From Phytoseiulus persimilis (lineage: Eukaryota > Arthropoda > Arachnida > Mesostigmata > Phytoseiidae), in assembly GCA_037576195.1 (NCBI GenBank), contig CM075102.1, forward strand, positions 12,028,001 through 12,092,000: a DNA stretch of 64,000 nucleotides, given 5' to 3'. This document shows, piece after piece, positions 26,329 to 39,222 of this stretch. Within the stretch, counting starts at the first letter, position 1, and every line of letters begins with the position of its first letter. Under the pieces are notes generated by a model that saw only the letters and a list, made by a program, of their open reading frames with translations, did no database searches and was not told where the DNA came from. The position numbers were made by a program, and so were the translations under genes.

Positions 26329-26881
26329 TCAGGCGAATTGGGTTTTTACGATGAACATTGATGCCAACTCCTCCAACGATGCAAAGTTTCCCGAACACCA
26401 GCAGCGATCGTTCTTGGAATTGCAGGATTTCTCCACTGTGAACAATCTCTCATCTGTCAAAACAAGTCTCTCCTAAAGATCATCAGCGACGCGGTGAACC
26501 AACTGACGGCTTCTTCGCAGCCGAACAACTTTGTCATCAACTCACAGAAGTCGAACTCTCTTGGGCTCGTGGGGCTCCAGCCGTAGCTCTCTTTTGGCTA
26601 GCAGCCGCACACTGTCACGATTGACTTCGGTTCCGCGGGCGATTTTTCCCATTGAGAACCTGCGTTTCCACTGGAGCTCCTTCCTCATCTTGTGCCACGA
26701 GTTTCGCATATTGACACTTCTTCCCTGCTCCTGCCAGGACGCCCGCCTTCGAGACCGAGCTCCCTGGACGCCGGATAACGTCGGACACTGTTTGCTTCGG
26801 TACATGGAGCAATCGAGCAATTTCGCATCGGAAATTCCCTGTCTTGTGATGAGCTGCCACAGAAGCAAGCTTGTTCGACAT
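26329..26881 (-). pseudogene. Decayed mariner/Tc1-superfamily transposase fragment
   Basis: An ATG at 26881 (minus) opens a helix-turn-helix start with EIARLLHVPKQTVSDVI, matching the first HTH of mariner-like transposases. In a second frame follows RRFSMGKIARGTEVNRDSV, matching the second HTH. A third frame holds VLTDERLFTVE and NSKNDR, matching the region around the first catalytic Asp. At least two frameshifts and one in-frame stop separate the pieces, and similarity ends at about 26330. The rest of the catalytic domain is not found below. This is a dead 5' fragment of a family different from the DD34E element at 5 kb, as the NDR context is mariner-like. No terminal repeats could be placed. 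Confidence 0.75.
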
Positions 26882-29800
26882 TGCACCGAGAGGAACACGA
26901 CGTAGAGATTCGGATGGAAGTTAACAGAGAATCGTACCGTGAATCTGCTGGTACGTGACAACACTCAATTTGTCGTTTCCACGTTACCCATCGCTGCTAC
27001 GATTCCGAAATTCCGTCCGAACGGTCATCTTGAGATTCTGGCCGAAAGTTTGCAAGCGCTGCGAACTTCACAGAGAATGGTTGGGAGAGGGGGAATATGT
27101 GGAGGCAAGGAACTTGCTGGAACATTCCCCTAAGAATGAAGAAGTCTCCATCTCTTTCCATCAGTGTGCATGGCCGCTCGTCGTAGGAAGTGGTAAACGT
27201 CAACTTCAGGCAGTAGCATTCGAAGGTTTCTGCTCGGCTTACATTCTGACGGAACGGAAACATACCTCCTCTTGTGGAATGTGCCGTAAGTGAACGAGTG
27301 GGCTCTTGCCTCAATTCGGTGCAATACAACTGAACGCTCGCACTTCAATTCGTGGCTCGCTCCCGGCCGATCGCTTTCATCCTTTGTTATTCTTCCGGGA
27401 TTCGCTTCTCTCGATGTCAAGAAGCGTTGAAGTGGAGTCTCTTCCCGACCTCAAGGGGGAGTCGAGCGATGTTCATTGTCAGGAGTACTTTCGTCATGAA
27501 AAGTCGAAGTTCGTGAAAGCACGGGAATTTCAAAAGTACTCGCGGGACGATTCCGCGGTTCATCTCGGAGCGGGTTCTGTTGCAAAATCAGTATTCATTT
27601 TTCCCTCGCTGGGAGTCACCTCAAGACTTGGAATAAACTGTTTCGAGCGTCGTGGTATGTGCTTATAACTAGGAGCTATGTCGACTCATCCTGTGACAGA
27701 TGTATGTCACCGTCTGACCTGGCTTCTATGTATCTGACCCAAGTCGGAGCACGAACGATGGTCGCTGTGGGTTTCTAGACTCGAAAATCACTTGCTTTTG
27801 CAAAATGTGAGCGATGTAACCTTGCAACGTCACGCGTTGGTGGCCTCCATGGATGTGGAAGCTTTCCGAAGGCAGCACGACAACACACATCCCGCGAAAG
27901 CTCCAGGAGACCTATCCTTTGATAAGCCTTAGATATAAAATTACCTCTGAGAATGCTTCAGCTGGCAAACGCGACTCGGCCTGCGTTGAAGAACCAACGG
28001 GCCCGATCCGAGATGCGTTACCAGTGAAAGCGACAAAGAAGGGTACGCATCCCGACGTCATGTTGATGGTCGATGAAGTTCAGCTGCTAAGCTCTTCCTC
28101 TTCGAGCGCGGATGAAGTTCTCGCGAATTCGGGCACAAATGATCTTTGCTTTGATCCGTTCCCCATTATCTTGACGAAGTATCCGAGAAGGGGAACTGGG
28201 ATTCCTTCCCTCCGCGTTCATGCAGTTGTCGATCGTGCGAATTCAAGGACTGTTCGACTATGTTGTTCGGGAGCTAGTCAATTCGATTCATGATGGAAAC
28301 GTGCTCCTTGAGGAGTTTCCGAGCGTTGAAAATCTGAATTCCCGACGCGGCGTCCCGGTAACATCTCTTCGAAAGGAGTGATTCCCAAAGAGAATATTTC
28401 TCGTTAGTGCGTGCATGCAAACATATCGCAGCTGCTCCTCCACTATTCGTTGCATATTTGTTGCTTATATATTCATCCTCTTGCAGAATCAGGAACCCGT
28501 CTTCGAGCGTAGAGAGAGGTGTCATCGATCGGTTATCGAGCGCGATCGGCGAAGCCAAAGAGACATGTTTGCCGAGCATAATATTGGCCGGTGATGGCCG
28601 TGGTGACAATGCGTATGGTGGAGACTGCGGAGCGAGCTGCAATCACGATAACAGCTAAAAGAAGCCGATCTTTCGTCCCCTGTGAGCGCCGAGAACGTTT
28701 CTGCTTTGGACCAATCAAGTCCGAACGCATGACATAACAACGCCGACAAATAAGTTAATCGGCGAATCCTTCCCCAACGGCTCGTCATCTAGGTGATCAT
28801 TTGGTCCTTAGAAAAAATCGCGCATCTCCGGGTATTTGTACGTAGTTTGAGGACTCATTCTTGAATGCGCGCACACAAGTCTATCCGACTAACCATCAAG
28901 CGCCGATCAGACCGCGTATGCGAAATGTCGTGAGCTTCGTAACGCTAATGCACTGCACATCTCCCAATTCATAAATGCCGACCCCCGATCAGCCAACGAG
29001 CGAGCCGGCGAATGGGCGACAGCCCCGGAACTGCTCTTATTCCCTCGCCCGATTGTTTCAGCCCTGGTGGTCATGTTCCGAACTGGATGTTTTGAGTCCT
29101 CTCGGTTGCGATGAGCTACACGATCTTTTCCTGAGACTGAGTTCGATGAGCGGCGATTGTGTGCTCGAACCTCGAAAAAATTTCACCGCAAAAGGTCGCT
29201 GGGACGCCCCAGGCACGCCCTGTGCGAAGGAACCGGCTCTTCCCTGACCTTACACGGTTCAGCATCCACGGATCATGCTGAAAGGAGCTTGGCACACAGC
29301 TACCATGGGGTTGGAGAAGTTGCAAATATGCTCGAGCCGTGCCTGTAAGAAATGGTGATCGAAACAAAAACACGATCTGCAGGGAGGAAATTTTGGTTCC
29401 CATGGATGTTTGAGGGGCCTTATTCGGGTCGATCTCATATCCTTTTTCGTCACGATTCGGGGAAGACATCGCTCAGTGCGGAAGATAATTCTCAAGTCTA
29501 GAGTAGCTCACTGCTTTCATGGAATGCTACTAAAAGCGGGCAGCGAGCCACGAGGCAGAGCTCCGGGGAGTCAACCCTCGAGTTGGCGAGGAGTGGCGGT
29601 TTGTGGGGCCGGTCGGGAGTGGAGAGCGCGGAAAAAACCCGCTGTTCGAGTCAGCTTCGTTAACCCTGAATGGTCGCGACGAAGTTTACCACGACCATGT
29701 CTAAAGGGAACACCACAGCCACCGGCACCTTCTCCGCAAAGAGCTCCTGGGGCTAACTGAGCGTAGCCGAAACACCTGCTAAGCCAGCTGGCGCCAACTA

Positions 29801-29968
29801 CCAGCGTCCGAAGAGTATTTTGAGCTACAGCTCGTTTAAAGGTCTTCTGTGAGTGACGTTTGTTGACAAACGAACCAGCTAACCGCCAATCTGCGCTCTC
29901 AAATCTGCGGCCGCGCCCATGAAAACTGCCTCCAGTTAATTCACCCACTTCTTGTCGTCTCGGCGGTG
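26882..29968. other. Gene-poor stretch
   Basis: Frames at 27306-27668 and 27853-28293 (both +) are open for 120-146 codons and hydrophilic, but without motifs or clear splice partners. 29571-29948 (minus, 125 codons) is likewise unassigned. Confidence 0.35.
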
Positions 29969-30973
29969 CTAGATATCCTGGATCTTGTTTTCAGTCGGAG
30001 AAGTCAGCTTGAGGGACTCTTGTTCCAGGAGGGACTGTGTTGCTGCAAGCCGGACGGCCGCAGTATAATCACCCGTGGTACAAGAAGTGTGACGCGCCAT
30101 CGATCGGTCAACATCCGACTCCGAACAAACGACGGGAAGCCGTGACAACGAAGGAGTCACATCCGGGTACTGACATTGTGACAGTACGGATTTCCCTCTC
30201 GCTTCCTCGCCTTCCGAGAGTCGTAGGAAGGTTCCAACGCCGGAGGATGAGGACGTTTTGATGAAGACTGGGTACAAGTTACAAGAGTCAGCGTCCCTGC
30301 AATTCGATCGGCCGTTACGGCAGCTCGAAGGTAGAATAATCTGCGATCGATCGATCTTCCCGATACGATCTCTGATGCCGCGGTTCCCGAAAAGAATGGA
30401 GAATAGATCGATCGATCGGGCTTCATATTCCGAGAAACGATTGTTACTGCTCATTAAGAGCAATCGAACTGAACTCTCAAAGAGCTCCTGCCTGACTGTG
30501 TCAACGAAGACGATGTCGATTCTGCAAGTGCCCAGTGTCTCAACAATCCTGAAGAACTGTACGAGAGCGAAGCGGTAGGTTTCATCCAACCAGACGCGCT
30601 TTTCGATCGCGAGAGGTTTGGAGAGCAGCGATATGGGATCCCATAGCTCCCTCGACAAGCCTGTGGTCAACTCGAATGATCGATATTCCGGCTCAAGGGC
30701 ACTCAGAGCTTTGTCCACGGAATTCGACCGTTTCCGAAAGAGGGAGTATCGAAGTCTAGTTGATCGCATCCTGCGAATACATGGACTATGATACGACGAT
30801 TGAAGCGCGACAACGATAACCAGAACCAGGCCCGTTGGAGTTGGACAAGGCTGTGAAGGGAGCCAAGTGTTCTCTGCACTCATCGCATCCAACGAGCCTC
30901 CAGAGACAATCAGAACATTGCACAAAGCAGGTGATAGGAATGATAATGATTCAAACTCGATCGGAAGTGCCAC
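29969..30973 (-). CDS. Unassigned long open frame (orphan)
   Basis: This is the longest uninterrupted frame in the window: 335 codons including the stop from a GTG at 30973. It stays open about 30 further codons upstream with no ATG, to a TAG near 31040. The first in-frame ATG is about 30 codons inside. If real, it may be a large exon whose acceptor lies just after that TAG. The protein is Ser/Leu/Arg-rich with two short hydrophobic stretches in its first 60 residues and no motif I recognise. An open run this long is not expected by chance in DNA of about 50% GC, but no homology supports it. Plus-strand frames up to 152 codons overlap the upper end. Confidence 0.35.
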   Translation of the reverse strand: MALPIEFESLSFLSPALCNVLIVSGGSLDAMSAENTWLPSQPCPTPTGLVLVIVVALQSSYHSPCIRRMRSTRLRYSLFRKRSNSVDKALSALEPEYRSFELTTGLSRELWDPISLLSKPLAIEKRVWLDETYRFALVQFFRIVETLGTCRIDIVFVDTVRQELFESSVRLLLMSSNNRFSEYEARSIDLFSILFGNRGIRDRIGKIDRSQIILPSSCRNGRSNCRDADSCNLYPVFIKTSSSSGVGTFLRLSEGEEARGKSVLSQCQYPDVTPSLSRLPVVCSESDVDRSMARHTSCTTGDYTAAVRLAATQSLLEQESLKLTSPTENKIQDI

Positions 30974-32825
30974 GGTGGCTAGCTCTTTGATCCCGCACTC
31001 GTCGATGTCACCACGGTGGAGCAGAGGAGCACTCCAAAGCTACACAGCTCGTCAATTACTGTGCGATTCCGATCTCCCTCGACATCCGCTCGCGGCAATC
31101 GGACTTCGCGAGATTCCACCTTCGGGCCCTCTTTACTCGCGGGTCTCTGCGTTCAAGGCCAGCACTCATACCAAACTTCCAAGGCGAGATTCTCGGAAAA
31201 CTCGAGCCAACGTTGGACTCAGGCCATCGGGAGACTCGAAACAGATGGAAAATACCGCACAAAATCGTCATTGTGGAAAAACCAAGATTCCCGGGGGGTC
31301 CCAGCAGATGTTTGTCTCCAGATAGAGAACGACGTTCTCACTGGCTGCTCTCCGAAGCTTCAGCTTGCCGGAGCCCAACCGACGTTAGGCGTTTATGTTC
31401 AAGCACGCCTTCTCGCATAATATCACCATCGTTATTCCACTCGGCGCTGGTCGTCCGTCACCCGAAGAGCAATTACGGTGCACGTAATACGAGCGTTCAC
31501 ACACTGAGTTACATCTCACGAACTACAGTGCGTTACACATGATCAAAACACAGCTGAATCAATCGGCGTCGAGGTTTTAGCGACACAGCTCGGGGTCGGC
31601 CGATAACCCGCTGGCATGCTGCAATGGTATCATCTTGAAATAATCATCACACAGTCCTTTCAAGGTTCTTATTCTCAGCCCTATACCTGCGCCGAATCCC
31701 AGAGATGAAAAGCAGCAGGGATTCTAGAAACCTCCAACATACATCCCACGAGAAGCTTCGAATTCTCATCAGGCTCCCTGCAAATGAGGAACTCCGCCAT
31801 CCAGTCACCGTGGATGTTTCTTCTACCCAGCTTCTTCCCAACGATCACCCATCGAAGGGAAAAGAGAAGGTATTTCAACAGTGATGGCCTACGAAACCTG
31901 AAGAAGGTCCTCTAGCATCTCGCGTGGGATCGTCGAACTTGGTAATGTGACAAAAGGGGAAACGCAGCGGCCTCTATCCGCATGGATCCACTAGAGTTCC
32001 GGCTCACAGTGTCGAGGGAGGATGAGCTGCCGCGAGGAAACAACTCGGAGAACCCAATTGTTCCAGCGATTGGTGTAAATCCGATTAGTAATGAGAGACA
32101 CAATATATCGACAACATCCATTTTGGATCATCTTTCATCTGGAGAAAAAAAGGATTCGGATGTGAACCCGTCTAGACTCTTCCTCTCTAGCCACGGCACA
32201 TGCAATACTTTGAATGACACACTCGGGGCTACCAGATTGCGCGGTCAGAACCATCGGGTTTTCGGAGGAGTGGCGCGACTTGTTGTGCCATCAATCCAAC
32301 CACATTCACGTACCGCGAAAGAGGAAAAGAGCACCGGGCCCAACTGGATAGGGAACGCCGTTCTCGAATTACGGGAGGATCGCATCGACTGCTTCGCGAG
32401 CAGAACCTGACTCCGCCTACTTGTGTCAGCTATCTGTAACGAGTTCCTGGTCGTACGCAAAAATTGCGATGAGAAGTTCCTGATGGGGCCTCGGCTACGG
32501 TGCCGAACCACCTACACCGCGGATTCGATGGCGCCGCAGAAAGTCAGGAGCGTCGTGGTGCGCTGGCGGCACCAAATGCAAACTTGCACTAGTGTGGGTC
32601 GAAATCATGATCATGAATATGATTATGATAACAGTCTTAGTCAACATCGGAGGTTCGACAAAGTCAGAATGACTGGTGTTCTTATTACCATAATGCTCCT
32701 GTGATTTTACCGTCACCATATCCATGATCATGGGGTTTTCGAAAAACAGGTTTTCGACCATGATTAATATGTATATTAATATGGTTCTCAGGTTCTATTA
32801 GGTGGGAGCAAAAGTTCTGGGCCCC
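30974..32825. other. Gene-poor stretch
   Basis: Overlapping frames at 30867-31542 (+) and 31982-32410 (+) have no motifs. At about 32585-32630 an AT-rich block, TGATCATGAATATGATTATG and neighbours, recurs inverted at about 35520-35580. Confidence 0.35.
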
Positions 32826-33570
32826 TCATTTCAATTGCTCATAACTCCGCTCCCAGGGGGCGCAGAAAGTTGATGAAAATCGGAAGAGACCGTGCTCACA
32901 CGAGCGCATTTACTGAAAGGGTCGGATTTCGAAAAATCGCGCTTTTACGGTTCCGACGAAACCGAGATCATAACCCCGTATTCCCTCTCCATCATGAAGC
33001 TCATCATAAAGAATCGTGAAGTTCATCGAAGAATTTCGAAATTAAAGAAATTGAGCATTTTGGCCGCGGCAAAGCGGAGATATCGGCCCCAGGAGATATG
33101 ATGATTTTTTCATTTCTTGGTGTTTTTCTTTCGACGACTGAGCGGTCTCATGGATGGGAAAAGCTTGAATTTCTCTGAAAACGCTCAGGAGACTCCTGCA
33201 AATGTCACTTGAGAATAGAATGTTCGGCATTTGTTCTCTCCGGCACGATGAGTTCGATTGCTCCGACTGAGAGAACTTGACGGCTTTCTGACAATATGTC
33301 ACGTTCTCAATTGTTTGGGCTACGAGGAGCGATTCTTGAAGTGGGAGAGAAATGACTTCTCCGTCGCTGGAGCACACGAAATCACTTTTAAACAAGGCGA
33401 ACAACGATGAGATGTGGTCAAGTGACCATTCCGAGAGGCTTCCGAGCGTTTCCAGAGAAATTCCGGCTTATCTCATCCATAAAAACGCTCAGTTCGCGGA
33501 AAAAAAAAACATCTTGGATTTTTCATCAACTATCTGCGCCCCCTGGGAGCTGAGTTATCAGCGATTGATT
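32826..33570. repeat. Foldback-like inverted repeat
   Basis: Outer segments 32826-32880 and 33512-33570 are inverted copies, sharing TGCGCCCCCTGGGAGC and TTTTCATCAACT. Further in, 33150-33195 and 33435-33480 are also inverted copies (CAGAGAAATTC and CTCATCCAT). So is the stretch containing AAGTGAC at about 33205 and 33420. The arms are unequal: about 220 bp on the left have no clear partner on the right. This suggests a palindromic or foldback non-autonomous element. No coding capacity. Confidence 0.6.
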
Positions 33571-36500
33571 GTGCCATTTTATTCCTGCTATGAATAAAGA
33601 CTTCTGTAGATTCATCCGGAGAGACAGGAAATAAGTGCGGCTCTCATAACCGCTCGCACATGAACATCTCTACTCTTCGTGCTTCGAATAGAGGTTTGCT
33701 GCCGTACCGCCGCACGGGACGTTTCTCGATGATTCTCCGATCAAAGCTATGGAACATGCGGAGTGGAGCGATGGCGCGGTTCCATAGTTATCCTCAACCC
33801 GTGATTTTGAGATCTATTGAAGCACAGATGGAGCATTGGAGAGCAGTACTCGTGCGAGACATGTTCGCGTTATTCTTTGAGTTACCTCCGCTGATTTCAG
33901 CAAGTGACTCAAGCGCCACAGCACGCTGCACTCGGCAAAAACCGATTCATGGATTCTCCCACTCAGAAAAAGGCACCGAGGTTGTGAAATTCAGCGTTTT
34001 CCGGCGTCAGACCGTGCCTCCGGTCAGAGCGCCTCGTAGCGTGCGAAAGATCTTTCGGTGTCGACACTAACCAACGTCGCGCATATTGTATTAATAAGGA
34101 CGATATCTCGGCAATTGTGATCGCTTCTTCAATCTGTCATATGATTTGATAACCCAATCCCCGATCAATGCCCACGTTGCTCCCTCGGCGGCATCGATGC
34201 ATCGTCGAGAGTCATCAATAGAGCTGATCGTTTCCCTCAGCGGTAGCGTCGTAAATTCTAGGTTCTCAGTCGGGAACTTCAGGATATTCCGTCGCGATGT
34301 AGGCTAGTTGTGCTTCCAGAGTGCTGTATTGCATCAAACCTTGTGCTCTCTCTATGGCGGCGGCTTCGTCGCCATAGAGCTCTGTCACGTCGTTTTCACA
34401 TGCGTGAACGGTGCGAATTGTGTTCGCGCTGTACTAAGGGTTGCGACCAAAGCCCACTGCTTCTTGCAGCTGCAGGCATTCCTTCTCCCCGTCGGTGTTG
34501 AAGTCCGTGGATTCGGAGGGATGGGCGCCATGACACCGATCGCACTCGAGGGATTTCAGAGGGGGGAGTTGACTTCGTTTCGTCCCTGATAACAGCAGTA
34601 TAGTGACCTGGTTGAATCAAAGAAGGCTATACCTGCCTTGCTGATGCACACTATTTCCGTCCCAGTCAGGAGTCATGAGGGTAGCAGCATAAAGCCATGT
34701 GCCCCAGCGCGTGCAAACTGGCTCTGGAGCTGGTTCACGTTCCTTCGGAGAACTGCCTCCTTTGTTATCCCCTTTTTATGTCCGTCGGAGCTCTGCAGTG
34801 AAGTATTGATGAGCAGAAGGCCAATTACTGTAGCCATCGATCTATCAGAATATGAAAGAGGGCAGAATGCCCAAGAACGAGCCGAAATAGGCGAAAAGCT
34901 GCACGTAAATCAAAGATAGGCGATTTCAGGCGTCTATAGCATTTTGCGTGAGCTCCCAGACACTTATAGTCACCTCAAGTCGTCATGTGTGATCTACGAA
35001 TTCCGTAGCAGGACGGATGATCGCTGAAAACCAAGACAGGCATCGTGATCACCCATCCCAAGAACCTCCGATGAGGTTTGAACCGCCCCAGAATATTGTT
35101 TTTCAGAAAGTGGTTTGACGACCCGGAGACCACAGTCATGAATGTGGCTTCCTCAACGCATTTTGCGTCAGAGAGATCCCGTGAACGTTTTTTTCAGTTT
35201 TTAATTCATCTTTTATTGGTTTCATGACAGTCCAAACGCATTGCTCTCCCTCCGTTCCGCGAGACTTTTGCAGGCGAGCTTTTTTGGAGCCACGGCTGGA
35301 ATTACGGTGGGAAACCTCCATTTAGGGAACATTCTCACTGAACAAGTTCCGCTTCGGGTCGGAAAGACAGGAAACTTAACACCTTCATCGTGCTCAGCGA
35401 CCTCGAACCCGCCCGACCATGTGTCAACCATCCCCGAAATACTTTTCCCAGGGAAATCTCGTGAATATGGATGTATTTACGGCCCGATTGTGATTATCGT
35501 TATTATCATATTAATAAGATCCGGTGGTCATATTCATAATCATGATGAAAATTTCGCCCCACACTGACTTGCACCATGCACCTGCAATCTCGGAACACGG
35601 AAATTGCTAGAGAATACGTTGGAGCGGGCGTCGCGGAACTCAGACGATACTCCGAACGTCCATGAGTCCTCATCGTGGAGCGTAATACACCGCCTTGCCG
35701 GTCTCTTTGTATTTGTGACCTAGAGGCGAAATCACCACACTCGGTTGACTCTCTTCTTCCTGAACCTGTATGTACTGATAAGCAGCATGAAAGAGCTCGA
35801 TATGCCTCAGCATCGAGGATGAATACCACTGCTTTCTATCGATCTCCCTCCGCCCTACTCCCCGATGATGCAATTTTTCCACCCTAGATCCAGCTTGACG
35901 TCGGCAAACGTCGAGTCTGACTCTTCCTCGTTAGCGCGATTCCGTCGCCCGACTATCAATGTGACGCTGGCCTTTACCGACCGATGTGGTTTCTCTTGCT
36001 GAAATTATTCTTGCAATCCTCTTCATATCCATCTCGATCCGTAAAGCTGAGCGGAATGCTCGCTCCGAATCATCTAGAGTGCTGAGCTACGTTACCGGAA
36101 GTCCGAAAACCCCCGTCCTCCTCCCGTCAAGTCTACCTCGAGCCACAGAGAAGTTGTTTGAATCCGCGACTCTCCAGAGCTTCCTCATTGCCGGATTCCT
36201 CTGTCCAGAGATCCGACCTACACACAAGACAGCTAACGATGAACACTGGCAGTGCGGGGGGTAATCTATAGAAGCCAACGAGTAGTTGGAGGGGAGTTGG
36301 TGAGTCAACCGGAGTGGTCGATTCCGAGGGATGCTGAATACACGTAAGATGGGAGCCTCAACGAGTCAATAGAGCTCAGTCTCGGTTTTCCAGAAGCGAG
36401 ATGGGCGGCTGGGCGTCGACCATTGAACTCCACTTGAGACCCGTCGTTCAATAATCACGACTGGATAACTGGGCAGCAATATCGGATCAGAGGGCACCAC

Positions 36501-37031
36501 GTCAAGACGTACAGGGACGGTCACAGGAACGGTGATGAAATATTTTCTGTCCCCAATTCGTTTGCTTGCGACTAGCAGACGAGCCAGGTGGAGTTTGAGC
36601 CTGAGCTAGAGTTCATTCAGGCTGGAGTCTATCTTCAGCTTCAGTCAAAGTTCGGGATGCCATGTTACACCAGGTACGGCAGCGTGACGAGAACAGTATG
36701 AAGGGCAAGTTGGAAGACGAGCGGGTCGGTGTATCGAGTCATGAATCACGCTCATGGAAAGACCTGCGTGGAGTCTCCTCCTCCTTCTCAGATCTGACAC
36801 GGATCTGTCACATTCCCTGATGATTTGAGCTCAGGAGCTCAGGCATCATCCATAGATCAAAATGCATCGCTGACGGGATGTAGTGTAGATGGATAACAAT
36901 ATCGATCGAAAACGCCTCATTGCCTCGAGAAGTGGTGAATTCAGCCATCAAACAATCCACCAATGCGCACGGATGGATAATATGGAATGAATGATGTCCT
37001 TGTCCGACTGTATAGAAGCTACAACAAACCT
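33571..37031. other. Gene-poor stretch
   Basis: The longest frame (33660-34070 +, 136 codons) begins with ATG but has no motif. An inverted copy of the 32.6-kb AT-rich block sits at about 35520-35580. No exon confirmed. Confidence 0.35.
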
Positions 37032-37258
37032 AATTACCCTAAAGTCTCGGAGATGAGGGACTACTTTTTTGACTGAAAACATTACGGGAACTTCTGCTTG
37101 TGTGCACGCATGTGAATCCCGATAATTTTGCACGATGTAGCAACGTTCCGTCAATCACGGGAGAGTGCCGGATCTTGAAAATTCTATCGATGACTGTGAA
37201 TTCTGGTGAATTCACGGTTGAAAAATTAGTCCCTTATCTCCCAGACTTTAGGGTAATT
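37032..37258. mobile_element. 227-bp MITE, copy 1
   Basis: The element has terminal inverted repeats of about 40 bp that begin AATTACCCTAAAGTCT on both sides, with few differences (left 37032-37072, right 37218-37258 inverted). There is no coding capacity. A second copy about 190 bp long lies at 59542-59728 and shares both the inverted ends and the interior. The terminal sequence does not let me assign a superfamily. Confidence 0.8.
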
Positions 37259-39139
37259 GGAATGTCATCGAATTTCGCTCGGATAATTTGTTTTCCTGGC
37301 GTGTATCTTTCCAGAGTCGATCCAGCATGAACTCACCATTCTCGTCGTCAGATTTGAAGGACAACCAATGAGATTCGGTCGTCACCTCGAGCTCGAGCGT
37401 TTTTCATCGGCTCCAATCGAGAGGATACGGATTTCCGCCCCGAAGGTCTCAAAAACTTTGAGTTTGGGGCGGATGAGCCCATAGATCTTCTGCTTGGAAT
37501 ACGGTCAGAAGGATAAATCGGAAATGAGGGAAGTCATATTCATAGATCGGGAACCAAACAGTGACGAGTTCGCCATCGAGCTCAGCGTCATCCCCTCTGT
37601 GAACCTAAGAGCAGGCTATACAACTATAATGCTCCCAAACTTTCTTTCAACGTAATGAAAACTGTTCTGAGTGGTTTCTTCCGTCCGACATCCCGTGTCG
37701 AGTGGCAAGAAGCTGTCTACAAGCCCTACGAAAATTCTCGTAGCTATATGAAATATGTATCTCCGAAATCATACCCTAATTGACCCGCCAGGGCTTCTGA
37801 AGTCTGGGTGGAAGTCGAGTCCTCGACCTTGCACCGGATTGCTCACAGCTTCGAGTCCACCAGGATCGATGTGCGCAGCGCCCTCTACACGGAACGTCTG
37901 AATCCCTGCGTCCACACGAGGCGGACCAAACCAGGAGCCTCCGCTATGAGGAACCATAACCGTGGATCCGGCAAGACCGCTCACCATATCAGCCCCCGAT
38001 CCGCTGGCCCCGCTTTTGGAATTCCTTGCTCACAATTGATTCAAAGACCGTGATGAACTTCGGAATCCGAAGGGAACTTGAATCTCGATGCACCTGTGCC
38101 GCAATATCAAATACGGTTTCGGGCCCGTCGATTTTCTGCCGAATACTCGAGAATGACACGAGCCACCGCATCGAAATGATGGCGGCCATTCGGAATGATC
38201 ACCGCTCAAAGTCTTACGTATACGTAGTTGCTCCTCTACGGTTTCCATGATCTTCAACAGCGGCGTCGAGTATTCGGTGGAGCATTTCTACTCTGATGAT
38301 ATTCATGGTCCATGGTATTCCCGCTAGGTCGAGTTCGTCCGGGAGTTGTATGCCCGGGCCATTCCGGGCCACATTCTGTTCGCCTCCGCATTCCTTCCCA
38401 CCAGATTTACATAACAGAGCATATCTTGCAACCACAGCTAGTGCCGCTCGCAAGCCAACTTGTGCGCATGCGTGCCTGTCTGGCTCGATCCTGGGCCGTT
38501 ACTGGGCGCCTGCGCGGGTATGAAATCATGTAGATCATGACTCATGAGTCATGACGAATAACAATGTGAACATGTAAACATGAACAATATTATGACCCGA
38601 GAATACATGACCGAATGATAACCGCACCTGAGTGCGATCAACATGTCTCACGACTCACGAGGCTCATTCGCTGTGAGGCAAATGATAACCGCATACCCGA
38701 TTTTGAGGCCATGGGTGTGAGAATGGAGTCGGAGTATCTTGTCTGCTGGCTCGGAATAGCTGATTCCGATCATAATTGAGTGATCTGCGGGGAACTGAAG
38801 CCTGGGCTCTTTCACTCGATCCCATTTGATGGCGAATGGCGTCGTCCATGAAGGAAGACGATGTGATTCGCACCACTCGTTCCGAACATGCGTGGGCTAT
38901 CTTGCGAAGCCAGTCGGGAGCAAATATTTTGAGTTTCCTCACATTGATTGCAGCCCAGGTGAGTAATGCTGATTATCCATCCTATATCCCTAGAGCGGTG
39001 CACGTCGAGCATCTCCTCAGGGTGTTTCGCCGAGGACATCGGCTCGACAGCTATTCGTCACGTGCATCTGGACTCCTCCGTTGGCATGGTTGAGACCAGG
39101 ACCGTGGCCGGGTCACAGATTCCCCGGAGCTTTAGCGCG
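37259..39139. other. Unassigned stretch with a 20-bp palindrome
   Basis: Minus-strand frames at 37769-37987, 37989-38189 and 38214-38453 lie close together and may be remains of one gene or retroelement, but no family was recognised. A 20-bp perfect palindrome centred at 38544/38545 contains ATGACTCATGAGTCAT. Confidence 0.3.
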
Positions 39140-39222
39140 GAGCAAACCGGAGCAAATATTTTGCGGTTTTCAACCGCAATAACCGCGAGCGAACTGCGGT
39201 TATAACCGCATCTAACCGCAGT
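39140..39222. repeat. AACCGC palindromic repeat block, left
   Basis: Five AACCGC or GCGGTT units are packed into about 80 bp, several as inverted pairs, for example TGCGGTTATAACCGCA. A related block lies at 40170-40312. Isolated GATAACCGCA units occur at about 38618 and 38688. Confidence 0.7.

Noticed and set aside
28027..28293. Frame with VMLMVDEVQ, considered as a P-element/THAP-type transposase remnant
   Set aside because: The match is one short motif, and neither the following catalytic segments nor terminal repeats could be seen.
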